Positions 25,778-34,180 of a DNA stretch of 64,000 bases are shown here, in pieces. Positions within the stretch are counted from its first letter, which is position 1. Every line of letters starts with the position of its first letter. The notes beneath the pieces were generated by a model, which was not told the DNA's origin, ran no database searches, and was given only the letters and a program-made list of their open reading frames with translations. The stretch lies in NCBI GenBank assembly GCA_023259375.1, contig JAHFQC010000006.1, positions 49,625 through 113,624 of the forward strand, in the 5' to 3' direction. A program made the translations under genes and the position numbers. The DNA is from Alphaproteobacteria bacterium (GTDB taxonomy: Bacteria; Pseudomonadota; Alphaproteobacteria; Micropepsales; Micropepsaceae).

Positions 25778-26143
25778 TTACCCCGCCGCCTTCGCCGCCA
25801 GGGCGCAGATGAGGCCCAGCGTTTCGGGCAGGACCCAGCCGCCGCCTTCCACCAGGCGTCCTTTGGCGGCGTCCTCGGTGAGGGCGACGGCAAGCGGGCG
25901 TCCGGCGATGCGACTACGCAGGCTCACGGCGCGCGCAATTGGCTCGAAATCTTCCACTTCGGCCAGAACGGTTTCGCCGATCTGGGCGGCGGCATCGCGA
26001 TCGTGCACCAGGGCGATGAGATCGTCATAGGGCGTCGGCGCGTAGCGCTTGCGCAGCAGCATCCGTCCGCCGACGCCACCCGCCACCAGCACCGCGGCAG
26101 CGCCTCCGAGCCAAATCGTCTGCCGCCGCGACACCGTCTTCAT
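25778..26143 (-). CDS. Small twin-arginine subunit accompanying a GMC oxidoreductase
   Basis: The 121-residue protein begins MKTVSRRQTIWLGGAAA, which fits a twin-arginine signal or an N-terminal anchor. The rest (YDDLIALVHDRDAAAQIGE, LRSRIAGRPLAVALTEDAAK) is helical. Small subunits of membrane-bound FAD alcohol or sugar dehydrogenases (gluconate dehydrogenase subunit 3-like) have this size and position. It is coupled to the large subunit by ATGA (26140-26143), which supports a two-subunit enzyme. The subfamily is not certain. Confidence 0.75.
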   Translation of the reverse strand: MKTVSRRQTIWLGGAAAVLVAGGVGGRMLLRKRYAPTPYDDLIALVHDRDAAAQIGETVLAEVEDFEPIARAVSLRSRIAGRPLAVALTEDAAKGRLVEGGGWVLPETLGLICALAAKAAG

Positions 26144-27639
26144 GGCAGCTCTTCCTTGAGGTGTTCGGCCAGCCGCAGCACCAAGGCGAGCAGGTTCACC
26201 GTCGGATTGGCGGCGCCGTAGGTGGGAAACACGCTGCTGCCGGCGACGTAGAGATTGACGACGTTGTGCACCCGCAGGTTCGCGTCGACGACGCCGTTCT
26301 TGGGATCGGCGCTCATCCGCGTCGTGCCCATGTGGTGGTTGCCCCAGTCGAGGCTGGCATACCATTCGTCGCGGGTGCGCAGGTTCAGCTTCACCATGCC
26401 GATGCGCGATTCGATCAATTGGCGGCCGAGTTCCTTCAGCGTCAGCCGGTATTTGTCGAAGTCCTGGCTGGCAATGCGCATATGCAGCTTGAGTTTCCGC
26501 ATGCCGAGCGCGTCGCGCTCGTCGGTCAGGGTCAAGCGGCGATCGGGATCGGGCGTCACTTCCATGCCGCAGCCGAGCGAATGATACGACGCGTTCGCGG
26601 CGTCCACGCCAAGCGCGTTTGCGGTCGTTGCCACCGCCGCTTTGCCGAGGGCGTCGAGTTCGACCTTGCCTTCGACGGTGATCGAGGAGGCCATCACTTC
26701 GTGGTCGCGGCGGAATTTTTCCGACGGGAACAGTCCGGCGCGCAGGATCGCGCCATGCGTCGTCTGATTGCCGAGATAGAACGGCGCCGGCTCGCCGCCG
26801 AACAGCACTAGCACGGCGTTGTCGCGGGGAACGGGATGATCGGCGAAAAAGCGCCCGACCATGTCGTGGGCGTTGCCGGTCCCGGCTTTGACGATGTCAT
26901 TCGACGCCAGCAAGAGGCGCGCGACCTCGATTGCTCCCGCCGCCAGCACGCACGCCTTGGCCTTGACGTTGAATTTCCTGCCGTCGAGGGTCGCAACGTC
27001 GAGCTGGCGGACATAGGTGCCGGACGGGTTCAGCCCCAGACGCGTGACATTGGCCCACAGATAGACCGAGAGCCTGGAAACCTTTTTCAGGTCGCCCGCA
27101 TAGCGCTCGCCGAAATGGGTCGGCAGCACCGAACTGCGCATCTTGGAGAACTGGAACCAGCGCGTGGTGATGCCGCCCGGTCCAAGCGCCAGCGGTTTGC
27201 CAATCCCGCCGGTGATTTTCGCGGCGGCGTCGTAATAGAGCGTGCCGGCTTCGCACATCTCGTGCGCCTTGACGAAATGGCGGTCGAGATCGGCCTTGGT
27301 GATCGGCCACCCCGAATACGGCATCCAGTCGCGTTCCTCGAAATCGACCGCATCCAAGGGACGGCACCAGCCGCCCCAATGGTTGGAACTGCCGCCAAGA
27401 TAGCGCAGGCGCGACGCTTCGAGCGTGACATAAGGCGCGCCGATCTTGGAACCTTGGTACAGCGACTGGGTCTTGGCATCGAAGGTCATGCCGCCGCTTT
27501 CGAGCAGCACGACTTTCAGCTTGGAGTTGGCGAGGGCGAGCGCAAGGGTAATGCCGGCGGGGCCGCCGCCGACAATCGCCACGTCCGCATGGACGGTGGT
27601 GCCCGAAGGAACGGTCCGGGCGTCGATGAATGCACCCAC
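26140..27639 (-). CDS. GMC family FAD-dependent oxidoreductase
   Basis: This 499-residue flavoprotein is predicted to oxidise an alcohol or sugar. The FAD Rossmann motif VGGGPAG is at residues ~23-29. SSNHWGGWCRPLD is the flavin-binding segment of the sorbitol/gluconate-dehydrogenase-like branch. NHHMGTTRM holds the catalytic His, and the C-terminal AANPTVNLLALVLRLAEHL is the GMC_oxred_C end. The frame is open to a TTG at 27657, but GAGAGG lies 8 bases before a GTG at 27639, and homologues start at that point. It may be exported together with the Tat-signal small subunit encoded next to it. The substrate is unknown. Confidence 0.85.
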   Translation of the reverse strand: MGAFIDARTVPSGTTVHADVAIVGGGPAGITLALALANSKLKVVLLESGGMTFDAKTQSLYQGSKIGAPYVTLEASRLRYLGGSSNHWGGWCRPLDAVDFEERDWMPYSGWPITKADLDRHFVKAHEMCEAGTLYYDAAAKITGGIGKPLALGPGGITTRWFQFSKMRSSVLPTHFGERYAGDLKKVSRLSVYLWANVTRLGLNPSGTYVRQLDVATLDGRKFNVKAKACVLAAGAIEVARLLLASNDIVKAGTGNAHDMVGRFFADHPVPRDNAVLVLFGGEPAPFYLGNQTTHGAILRAGLFPSEKFRRDHEVMASSITVEGKVELDALGKAAVATTANALGVDAANASYHSLGCGMEVTPDPDRRLTLTDERDALGMRKLKLHMRIASQDFDKYRLTLKELGRQLIESRIGMVKLNLRTRDEWYASLDWGNHHMGTTRMSADPKNGVVDANLRVHNVVNLYVAGSSVFPTYGAANPTVNLLALVLRLAEHLKEELP

Positions 27640-27785
27640 GATGTCAGCCTCTCGCAATCAAGCGCGACATAGACTCTACCGACTCAAGATTAGCGGCGCT
27701 TTGCCGCGATGTCTTGCCCGAGTTGTAACATGCGTGCGTAGCAGCGTTTTTCGGCGCGCACAGGGGCAACGACAGGGGGCTTCGG

Positions 27786-28220
27786 TCAGCCTCTGACGAT
27801 GCGCAACGTGAACGCCGCCGCAACGGCGTCGAGCACGCGATCGGTGTCGGTGAGGACGGCTTCGACATCGAACGACAACACGCGCCAGTTCTGCGCGGCG
27901 AACCAATCGTGCCGCTCCGGGTCGTCGTCATTGGTGATGAGAAGCACCAGCCGCGCCGGCAATGCGGCGAAATCGGCGCGATAAGGTCCGATGCGCTCGT
28001 TTTGCACAAACGGCGGTCCGCTGCGTGTCGTCAGCAGCGGCCACAACTTGCGCGCGGCCGCATCGGAAATCTCATTGGCGCGCGTCTCGGTGGTGCGATC
28101 GCCGCCCACGGCTTTCTTCTGTGCCCGTAACGGCATCTTGGCACGCAGCGGCTTCTTGCGGGTGAGGGGCTTTTTCCGTTGCAGCACGGCGGGACACTCA
28201 GAAATCTCAGTCGAGACCAT
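27786..28220 (-). CDS. DUF559-like protein, apparently catalytically dead
   Basis: The 144-residue protein has a Lys/Arg-rich N-terminus (~45 residues) and then the DUF559 (Vsr/PD-(D/E)xK-like) pattern: ARKLWPLL, IGPYRADFAAL, RHDWFAAQNWRVLSFDVEAVL. In active relatives the second block reads VIEVDG; here it is VLLITND, so the E-x-D acid pair is lost while the earlier ADF Asp remains. It probably binds DNA or is a decaying gene. It lies 30 bp downstream of the GIY-YIG gene on the same strand. The exact start is uncertain. Confidence 0.65.
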   Translation of the reverse strand: MVSTEISECPAVLQRKKPLTRKKPLRAKMPLRAQKKAVGGDRTTETRANEISDAAARKLWPLLTTRSGPPFVQNERIGPYRADFAALPARLVLLITNDDDPERHDWFAAQNWRVLSFDVEAVLTDTDRVLDAVAAAFTLRIVRG

Positions 28221-28250
28221 AGCGGAAATAACGGCAGCGAGGAAAATCCG

Positions 28251-28490
28251 TCAAAGGCGCTTGCAGGCGAAAGCGCGGCCGGACGGTGACTTCAGATAAC
28301 GCTCGAACGCGACAGCACGATCGGGATTGTCGAATCCGAGATAGGTTTTGACGGCCCAGGGGCGGAATTTCGAAGTGTGCGGGACTTCGCCTGCGTTGTG
28401 TTTTCTCAGCCGTTCGCGAAGGTCATCGGTGAGCCCAACGTAGAAGTGCTCTTCTGCCCCCAAGCTGCGAAGGATGTAGACGTATTTCAT
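28251..28490 (-). CDS. GIY-YIG nuclease family protein (UPF0213/YhbQ-like)
   Basis: The 79-residue single-domain protein contains the family's KYVYILRS (the GIY strand), FYVGLTDDLRERLRKHN (the YIG strand with the conserved Arg) and the late Glu in AVAFERYLKSPSGRAF. Such stand-alone domains are small nucleases or DNA-binding proteins of uncertain role, frequent in Rhizobiales. The frame opens eight codons earlier, but the ATG at 28490 follows a G-rich ribosome-binding site and fits the family start. Confidence 0.85.
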   Translation of the reverse strand: MKYVYILRSLGAEEHFYVGLTDDLRERLRKHNAGEVPHTSKFRPWAVKTYLGFDNPDRAVAFERYLKSPSGRAFACKRL

Positions 28491-28554
28491 CGTCAGCCCC
28501 CCGGCCGCATCCAACCACAGAATAAACCGAAGCGGAGCCGGTTGCGATCTAGCT

Positions 28555-28781
28555 GCAAGAGGTGAGGGGGCTTGCCGAGCCGTAGCTGCGCTATCCGGGG
28601 TTCGACCCGACTTCGCCTGAAGGGGCTTCGTCGCGGCAGCCTCCGCTGCTGCGGAGCGTCGCGATAGATCAAAAATGTAAGAGGTTAGGGGGCTTGCCGA
28701 GCCGTAGCTGCGCTATCCGAGGTCCGGCCCGACTTCGCCCTAAGGGGCTTCGTCGCGGCAGCCTCCGCTGCTGCGCAGCGT
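28555..28781. repeat. Two tandem ~105-bp direct repeats (period 122 bp) beside tRNA-Ala
   Basis: Copy 1 (28555-28659) and copy 2 (28677-28781) share blocks such as GGGGGCTTGCCGAGCC, GTAGCTGCGCTATCCG, CCCGACTTCGCC and GGGGCTTCGTCGCGGCAGCC with few differences. Copy 2 ends 4 bp from the encoded CCA end of tRNA-Ala, so the array lies directly 3' of the tRNA in its transcription direction. No ORF or mobile-element gene is visible in the array. A hairpin-forming function is possible (GCAGCCTCCGCTGC). Confidence 0.85.
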
Positions 28782-28785
28782 AGGC

Positions 28786-28861
28786 TGGTGGAGCCAAGCG
28801 GGATCGAACCGCTGACCTCCTGCATGCCATGCAGGCGCTCTCCCAGCTGAGCTATGGCCCC
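28786..28861 (-). tRNA. tRNA-Ala (anticodon GGC)
   Basis: The minus strand folds into a full cloverleaf. The acceptor GGGGCCA pairs with TGGCTCC. The D-arm is AGCTCAGCTGGGAGAGC, the anticodon arm is CCTGC-ATGGCAT-GCAGG with anticodon GGC, and the T-arm contains GGTTCGATCCC. Discriminator A and CCA are encoded (76 nt in total). It reads GCC (and GCT) alanine codons. Confidence 0.97.
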
Positions 28862-28926
28862 GTATCCAGACTGTCCCGCCCTGGGGGGCGGGGGGTAGGC
28901 AAATCAGGAACGCCTCTTTAATCGCA

Positions 28927-28959
28927 ACCGGGAAAACTGTGAAGCAATTTTCCGTTCGG
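28927..28959. repeat. Short palindromic repeat upstream of tRNA-Ala
   Basis: CCGGGAAAACTGTGAAGC followed by AATTTTCCGTTCGG is an imperfect palindrome of the same GGGAAAA...TTTTCC type as the repeats at 23671 and 31707. It lies in the gap between the TIGR02300 gene and the tRNA. Confidence 0.45.
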
Positions 28960-28975
28960 CTGCGCGACAAAAAAG

Positions 28976-29461
28976 CTAGCGCTCGTCCTTCTCGATGTCA
29001 GCATCGATAATGCCGCTGACGTCGTCTTCGTCTTCTTCGACCTCTTCGAGGAGGCCGTCGTCGTCGTCGTCTTCCTCGACGTCTTCGTCGTCGATTTCTT
29101 CGAGGGCAGCGTCTTCGCCTTCGACCACGCTCATGCCTTCGGCATGCTCGGGCTCTTCCGGCGTTTCTTCTTCCTCGGCTTCATCGTCGTCGCCGGTATC
29201 GATCGCGGGCTCGCCCTCGACCGGCTCGACGATCTTCTCGTCGTGCTCGGCGGTTTCTTCCTCTTCCTCTTCCTCGGTCTCACCAGCGGGGACCTGCGAT
29301 TCGGCAGCCTCCGGCTGACGCGGCCGGCGCTGTTTGTAGAGGGCTTCGGGCTCGAATGCGAAACTGCATTTCGGGCACTCGATAGGACGCTTGCCCAGGT
29401 CGTAGAACCGTGCCCCGCAAGACGGGCACACGCGTTTCGTACCAAGATCAGCTTTGACCAA
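28976..29461 (-). CDS. TIGR02300 family protein (FYDLN acid)
   Basis: The 161-residue protein starts with a zinc-ribbon-like block: CPSCGARFYDLGKRPIECPKC has two CxxC pairs and the FYDLxK signature. An extremely acidic low-complexity tail follows (runs of Glu and Asp over residues ~55-155). The family is restricted to alphaproteobacteria and has no known biochemical function. It is found divergent from aroA, as here, so position supports the call. The acidic tail is likely disordered. Confidence 0.93.
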   Translation of the reverse strand: MVKADLGTKRVCPSCGARFYDLGKRPIECPKCSFAFEPEALYKQRRPRQPEAAESQVPAGETEEEEEEETAEHDEKIVEPVEGEPAIDTGDDDEAEEEETPEEPEHAEGMSVVEGEDAALEEIDDEDVEEDDDDDGLLEEVEEDEDDVSGIIDADIEKDER

Positions 29462-29652
29462 TGTCGGAGTCCTGTTCGTTTTCCGAAGGGCGCGTCGTTT
29501 GCCACGGTTGCAGGGGTCTGTAAAGGGCCCGTTTCAGGGAAATGCGCTGGGGTGCCGTCGCCGACGCCGCACCCCCTCAATCCTGGGTGAACCCCTTGAC
29601 CCGGCCAGCCGTTAGGCTAGGCCTTTTCTCCCACGAGCCGGAGGATTTCATC

Positions 29653-30990
29653 ATGTCCAGCGCTGCCCGCCCCCTGAAAGGCTGCCGCTCGCCGGCTTTG
29701 GCGGGTGCCGTCACTGTCCCGGGCGACAAATCGATCTCCCACCGCGCCCTGATTCTGGGCGGCATGGCCCTGGGAGAAACCCGGATTACCGGGCTTTTGG
29801 AGGCCGAAGACGTCCTCAACACCGCCGAAGCGGTGCGCGCTTTCGGCGCTCTGGTGGTGCGACAAGGCCCGGGAGCCTGGAAAGTGTCCGGTACGGGCGT
29901 CGGCGGCTGGCGCCGGCCCGAGGATGTGCTCGATTTCGGCAATTCCGGCACCGGATCGCGCCTTGTCATGGGCGCGATGGCCACCACCCCGGTCACCGCG
30001 GTGTTTACGGGCGACGCCTCGCTGCGCAAACGGCCGATGGGGCGGGTGCTGGAGCCGTTAAAATTGTACGGAGCCGAATATGACGCCCGCCCGGGCGGTC
30101 TCATGCCGGTAACCCTGAAGGGCGCCGTCGAAGCGATGCCGGCCGATTATCTGGTGCCGATGGCCTCGGCGCAGGTGAAATCGGCGATGTTGCTGGCCGC
30201 GCTCAATGCCCCCGGCCGCTCCCGAATCACCCAAAAGACCCTGACCCGCGACCATACCGAGAAGATGCTGAAGGCGTTCGGGGCCGACATCACGGTCGAA
30301 CCGCTGGCGGACGGCGGCGAGGCGATCACCATCGGCGGCGAGGCGGAATTGACGGCGATCAGCGTGGCGGTGCCGCGCGATCCTTCGTCGGCGGCGTTCG
30401 CCATCGTGGCGGCGCTGATCGTGCCGGGCTCCGACATCCTGCTCCATGACGTGCTGCTGAACCCGCGCCGCACCGGCCTGTTCACGACCTTGCAGGAGAT
30501 GGGGGCCGATCTGGTGATCGTCAACGAGCGCGAATCGGGCGGCGAGAAGATCGGCGACATCAAGGTGCGCGCTTCGGCCCTCAAGGGCGTCGAAGTCCCG
30601 CCCGAGCGCGTCCCCGACATGATCGACGAATTCCCGGTTCTCTCGGTGGCCGCAGCCTTCGCCGAAGGCAACACCATCATGCGCGGCCTCGAAGAGCTTC
30701 GCGTCAAGGAAAGCGACCGGCTGGCGGCGATCATTGCCGGCCTCAGGGTCAACGGTGTGACCGTGCAGGAGCTGGAAGACGGCATGGTCGTCCAAGGCTT
30801 TGCCGACGGCGTGCCCGGCGGCGGCAAGGTGACCACCCATATGGATCATCGCATCGCCATGGCATTTCTGGTCATGGGGTTGGCGTCGAAAGACCCGGTC
30901 ACGGTTGACGACACGGCCATGATCGCGACAAGCTTCCCCGAGTTCGAAAACCTGATGGGCGGCCTCGGCGCGGTGTTCGCGGCGGGGTGA
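29653..30990 (+). CDS. aroA: 3-phosphoshikimate 1-carboxyvinyltransferase (EPSP synthase, class II)
   Basis: The 445-residue enzyme transfers enolpyruvate from PEP to shikimate-3-phosphate in the shikimate pathway. Motifs: [36 protein letters not shown], and TRDHTEKML, the class II hallmark (RxHxE). The loop that contacts glyphosate reads FGNSGTGSR, with Gly where the tolerant CP4-type enzyme is reported to have Ala; sensitivity is inference. The frame opens at 29542, but the ATG at 29653 has GGAGG eight bases upstream. In relatives cmk and rpsA follow directly; here 3 kb of other genes intervene. Confidence 0.96.
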   Translation: MSSAARPLKGCRSPALAGAVTVPGDKSISHRALILGGMALGETRITGLLEAEDVLNTAEAVRAFGALVVRQGPGAWKVSGTGVGGWRRPEDVLDFGNSGTGSRLVMGAMATTPVTAVFTGDASLRKRPMGRVLEPLKLYGAEYDARPGGLMPVTLKGAVEAMPADYLVPMASAQVKSAMLLAALNAPGRSRITQKTLTRDHTEKMLKAFGADITVEPLADGGEAITIGGEAELTAISVAVPRDPSSAAFAIVAALIVPGSDILLHDVLLNPRRTGLFTTLQEMGADLVIVNERESGGEKIGDIKVRASALKGVEVPPERVPDMIDEFPVLSVAAAFAEGNTIMRGLEELRVKESDRLAAIIAGLRVNGVTVQELEDGMVVQGFADGVPGGGKVTTHMDHRIAMAFLVMGLASKDPVTVDDTAMIATSFPEFENLMGGLGAVFAAG

Positions 30991-31013
30991 ACCGATAGTT
31001 CTTTTGCTCCTAC

Positions 31014-31097
31014 TTCGTCATGGCCGGGCCCGACCCGGCCATCCAGAGTTTTTTGGTTCGAAGACTGGATGGCCGCCTCAAGGGCGACCATGACGAA
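31014..31097. repeat. Palindromic intergenic element (family B, GTCATGGCCGGG type)
   Basis: Outer arms TTCGTCATGG and CCATGACGAA enclose inner arms GGCCATCCAG and CTGGATGGCC, giving a long interrupted hairpin after aroA. GTCATGGCCGGGCCC...GGCCATCCA is a frequent intergenic palindrome in Rhizobiales and Rhodospirillales. It may also act as a transcript 3' end. It differs in sequence from the two family A elements. Confidence 0.7.
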
Positions 31098-31145
31098 AGG
31101 GGAAATCACACGAATTCTGAGTCAAAGCTTTAGGTGGAGATAGGG

Positions 31146-31706
31146 ATGCGCGAGCGCAAGGGGCTGGAGTATCTGCTGGAGAGTTTCCTGTTCGGGGCCC
31201 GCTGGCTGGTGGCGCCGTTCTATATCGGTCTCGTGTTGGCGCTGGTGATGCTGCTCGGCAGCTTCTGCTACGAACTGTACGAATCCCTGATCGTGCATTT
31301 CGCGCTCGATCCCGAATCCGTGATCCTGATGGTGCTGTCGCTGATCGACCTGTCGCTGGCGGCGAACCTCGTCATCATCGTGGTGTTTTCCGGCTACGAG
31401 AATTTCGTCTCCAAGATCGACACCCACGACAATGTCGACCGTCCTGCCTGGATGGGCACGCTCGATTTCTCCGGCCTCAAGATGAAGCTGATCGGCTCGA
31501 TCGTGGCGATCTCGGTGATCTCGCTGCTGCGGGCGTTCATGGAGCTGGCCAAGACCGGCGCCGAACTCGATCCCAAAAAGCTCACGTGGCTGATCAGCCT
31601 GCATATGACATTTCTCGCCTCCGGCGTGTTCTTCGCGCTGATGGACTGGATCGCTTCCAAGAGCGAGGAAGTCGGCAAGAAGCATCACCTGAAGCCGGAG
31701 CCATAG
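31146..31706 (+). CDS. UPF0114 (YqhA-like) membrane protein
   Basis: The 186-residue protein of the UPF0114 family has about four transmembrane helices: YIGLVLALVMLLGSF near residue 28, LMVLSLIDLSLAANLVIIVV near 60-85, IGSIVAISVISLL near 120, and LHMTFLASGVFFALMDW near 155. The motif GYENFVSKID after the second helix is typical. The biochemical role is unknown. GGAG lies six bases before the ATG at 31146; a GTG at 31134 is an alternative. It is inserted between aroA and cmk. Confidence 0.9.
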   Translation: MRERKGLEYLLESFLFGARWLVAPFYIGLVLALVMLLGSFCYELYESLIVHFALDPESVILMVLSLIDLSLAANLVIIVVFSGYENFVSKIDTHDNVDRPAWMGTLDFSGLKMKLIGSIVAISVISLLRAFMELAKTGAELDPKKLTWLISLHMTFLASGVFFALMDWIASKSEEVGKKHHLKPEP

Positions 31707-31772
31707 AGCGCTTTCAGGAGCCGATAGCGCCAGCGTTTTCGGCGGGCCCGGTTTTCCGTCCGAAAGCGCGGT
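31707..31772. repeat. Diverged copy of the GGTTTTC/CCGAAAGCGCGG intergenic repeat
   Basis: AGAGCGCTTTCAGGAGCC, GCGTTTTCGGCGGGCC and then CCGTCCGAAAGCGCGG repeat the CGCTTTC / GAAAGCG arms seen at 23671-23740. The remaining ~100 bp up to the next gene is non-coding. Confidence 0.45.
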
Positions 31773-31873
31773 GAACTAGAGCCTACAACCACTGCGATGT
31801 GCGACCAACGCAAGCGTAGGCGGTGGTCGTGAAAGCGAGTATGTCAGGCCTCACGGCATTGGAGGCGCACGAC

Positions 31874-34081
31874 ATGTTCGGCAAGGCTCTGGTTGTCTTC
31901 TGTCTGTTCGGCATGGCCGCGCAGGCGGCGCCTCCGCTGGAATTAGGCCGTGTCGAGGGTGGTCCCGGCGTCGCCTTCGTGCGCAATGCCTCGGGCGACT
32001 GGGGGCTGCGGATCGACGGAACGCCGCGCATCGCGCAAGCCCAGCCCGCACGTGTCGAAGTCCTGCACGATGGGCAAGTGCCCCAGTCGCTGGCGGCGGG
32101 CTACAAGACTCTGAAACGCACGCCGGACGGTGTGGTCGCCGAAGCCGATCTCAAAGAGCACGGCCGCGCGCTGTTCCACATCCGCGACCTCTGGACGATG
32201 CACGGCGATGTCGTGACGGTGTCGCGGCAAGTCCAGGTGATGGCCGACGGGCAGGGCGGATTTGCCTCTTCCATCACCTTCGATGTCGATCGCGGCGTCG
32301 GCTGGAACGACATGAAGTTCCTGGCGCCGGGCATCCTTTATGCCGACCCGACCTTCGACGGCCCCCGCTCGCCCGGCGGCACCTTCAATTTCTCCGCCCA
32401 TCGTCTGGTCGTCCGCGAGGACATGCTGCCGGCGCCGCTGTTCGCGATGTCCTTCGCCGGCGGCTGGTCGGTTTCGATTCTCGATCCTTCGCCGCGCGGC
32501 GACACGACCATGGCGGATACCACGATGGCGACGCCGGTCGTGACCGATGCCCGTCTGCAATTCGGCTCCTTGGGCGCGAAACAGGTCGAGGACGGTCCGG
32601 TCCAGTTCGGTTTCGATTTCCCCGGTAATGTTGCCATGTTCGGGCCGCCGCTGCCGGGCAAGCCGATGATGTCGGCGCCGTCGCCGGTGTGGCGCTATCA
32701 TCCGATCGCGCGCGGTGTCGATCACCACTATCAGGTCGCGTTCCGCATCGCCCACGACGGGTCGTTCCCGCAGATGTCGCGCAATGCCTGGCGCTGGGCG
32801 TGGCAGACACTGAAGCCGCCGGTGACGCCGATTGATGTCGCTCAGGTGCGCACCGTTCTGCTCGACCATTTGCAGGCGAACTCCGCCACCATCAACGGCC
32901 GCACCGGCATTCCGTTCGTGCTTTCGACAATGGTCGACACGCTGCAGTGGAACTGGACCATGATCGGCATGGGGTTCGTCAGCAAGAACCTCGAATGCGC
33001 CGACCAGTTGCTGCGCGAAGGCGACCGCGATCCCAGCGCGCGCGGCCAGAAGATGCGCGCCACCGGCCTTGCCATCATCAAATCGATGATCGAAGCGCTG
33101 CCGACCGTTCCCTTGCAGGGCACCGGCTACGATCTCGCCACCGGCAAGGTGTGGGATCACGTCTGGCTGTCGCCGTACCTGCGCAACGCCACCGAAGACA
33201 TGCGCGTCTTGATGCAGGCCTATGCGCGGGAAAAGGCGCTCGGCCGCGATCATCCTGAATGGCTCGCCTGGGTGAAGAATTATTCCGATTGGCTGATCCA
33301 GCAGCAGCGCCCCGATGGCTCGTTCCCGCGGCGTTGGGAGCGCGGCAGCAATGCCGTCGCCGAGCCGAGCGGAACCGCCAGCTACGCGCCGGTGCCGTTG
33401 CTGGTGCTGATGAGCGCCATCACCAAGGATCCGAAATACCAGGACGCGGCGCTTCGGGCCGGCGAGTTCGTGTGGGCGAACTGGGGCCAGCGCGGTCTCT
33501 TCGTCGGCGGCGCCAGCGACAATCCCAACATCACCGACAAGGAAGCCGGCATGTTGAGCCTGGAGGCGTATCTCAGCCTCTATGACGCCACGCACGACGC
33601 CAAGTGGCTGGAGCGCGCCAAGGCGGCGGGCGATTTTGCCGAGAGCTGGATCTGGATCTGGAACCTGCCGATGCCGGTCGATGCCAATAACGCCGACCTG
33701 CACTGGAAGAAGGGCGTTCCGACCGTCGGCTTGCAGGGCATTACGGCGCTCTCCGCCGGCGGCGCCGACGAGTATCTCGATTGGGCGGTGCCGTCCTATG
33801 CCAAGCTCTATCGCCTCACCGGCGATACACATTATCGCGACGTCGCGCGCGTGCTGTTGCACGACACCAAGTCGATGGTGGCGCTGCCGGGCCGTCTCTA
33901 CGACATGAAGGGACCGGGCTGGCAGCAGGAGCACTGGAGCATGGGCCCCGGCTGGCACGGCCGCGGCGTCGGCGGCCACCGCTTCTGGCTGCCCTGGGTC
34001 TCCGCCAACCACCTGCACGGCATAACGGTCCTGGAAGAAACCGATCCGGCGCTGTTCAAGGAATTTTCCGAAGGGAAGTGA
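31874..34081 (+). CDS. Exported carbohydrate-active-like protein with an (alpha/alpha) barrel, family unassigned
   Basis: The 735-residue protein has a signal peptide (FGKALVVFCLFGMAAQAAPP). An N-terminal beta-rich region (to ~300) resembles the beta-sandwich of lyases and hydrolases. From ~310 on it is a helical toroid with repeated aromatic-rich helices (WLAWVKNYSDWLIQQQRPDG, YAPVPLLVLMSAITKDPKY, EAYLSLYDATHDAKWLERA). QRPDGSFPRRWERGS and HWSMGPGWHGRGVGGHRFW look like substrate-cleft loops. Such folds occur in polysaccharide lyases and unsaturated glucuronyl hydrolases, but I cannot name a family. Start: the ATG at 31874 has GGAGG eight bases ahead. Its neighbours in the 36.9-42.6 kb island are also glycan enzymes. 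Confidence 0.75.
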   Translation: MFGKALVVFCLFGMAAQAAPPLELGRVEGGPGVAFVRNASGDWGLRIDGTPRIAQAQPARVEVLHDGQVPQSLAAGYKTLKRTPDGVVAEADLKEHGRALFHIRDLWTMHGDVVTVSRQVQVMADGQGGFASSITFDVDRGVGWNDMKFLAPGILYADPTFDGPRSPGGTFNFSAHRLVVREDMLPAPLFAMSFAGGWSVSILDPSPRGDTTMADTTMATPVVTDARLQFGSLGAKQVEDGPVQFGFDFPGNVAMFGPPLPGKPMMSAPSPVWRYHPIARGVDHHYQVAFRIAHDGSFPQMSRNAWRWAWQTLKPPVTPIDVAQVRTVLLDHLQANSATINGRTGIPFVLSTMVDTLQWNWTMIGMGFVSKNLECADQLLREGDRDPSARGQKMRATGLAIIKSMIEALPTVPLQGTGYDLATGKVWDHVWLSPYLRNATEDMRVLMQAYAREKALGRDHPEWLAWVKNYSDWLIQQQRPDGSFPRRWERGSNAVAEPSGTASYAPVPLLVLMSAITKDPKYQDAALRAGEFVWANWGQRGLFVGGASDNPNITDKEAGMLSLEAYLSLYDATHDAKWLERAKAAGDFAESWIWIWNLPMPVDANNADLHWKKGVPTVGLQGITALSAGGADEYLDWAVPSYAKLYRLTGDTHYRDVARVLLHDTKSMVALPGRLYDMKGPGWQQEHWSMGPGWHGRGVGGHRFWLPWVSANHLHGITVLEETDPALFKEFSEGK

Positions 34082-34180
34082 TAGCTATTCGCCTCGGCCC
34101 ATCTGAAATCCATCTGGCCTTACGTCATCGTCTGTCGTATTTCCGGTGCTGCCATCTGACAATGGCGCGCAGGATCGGAC

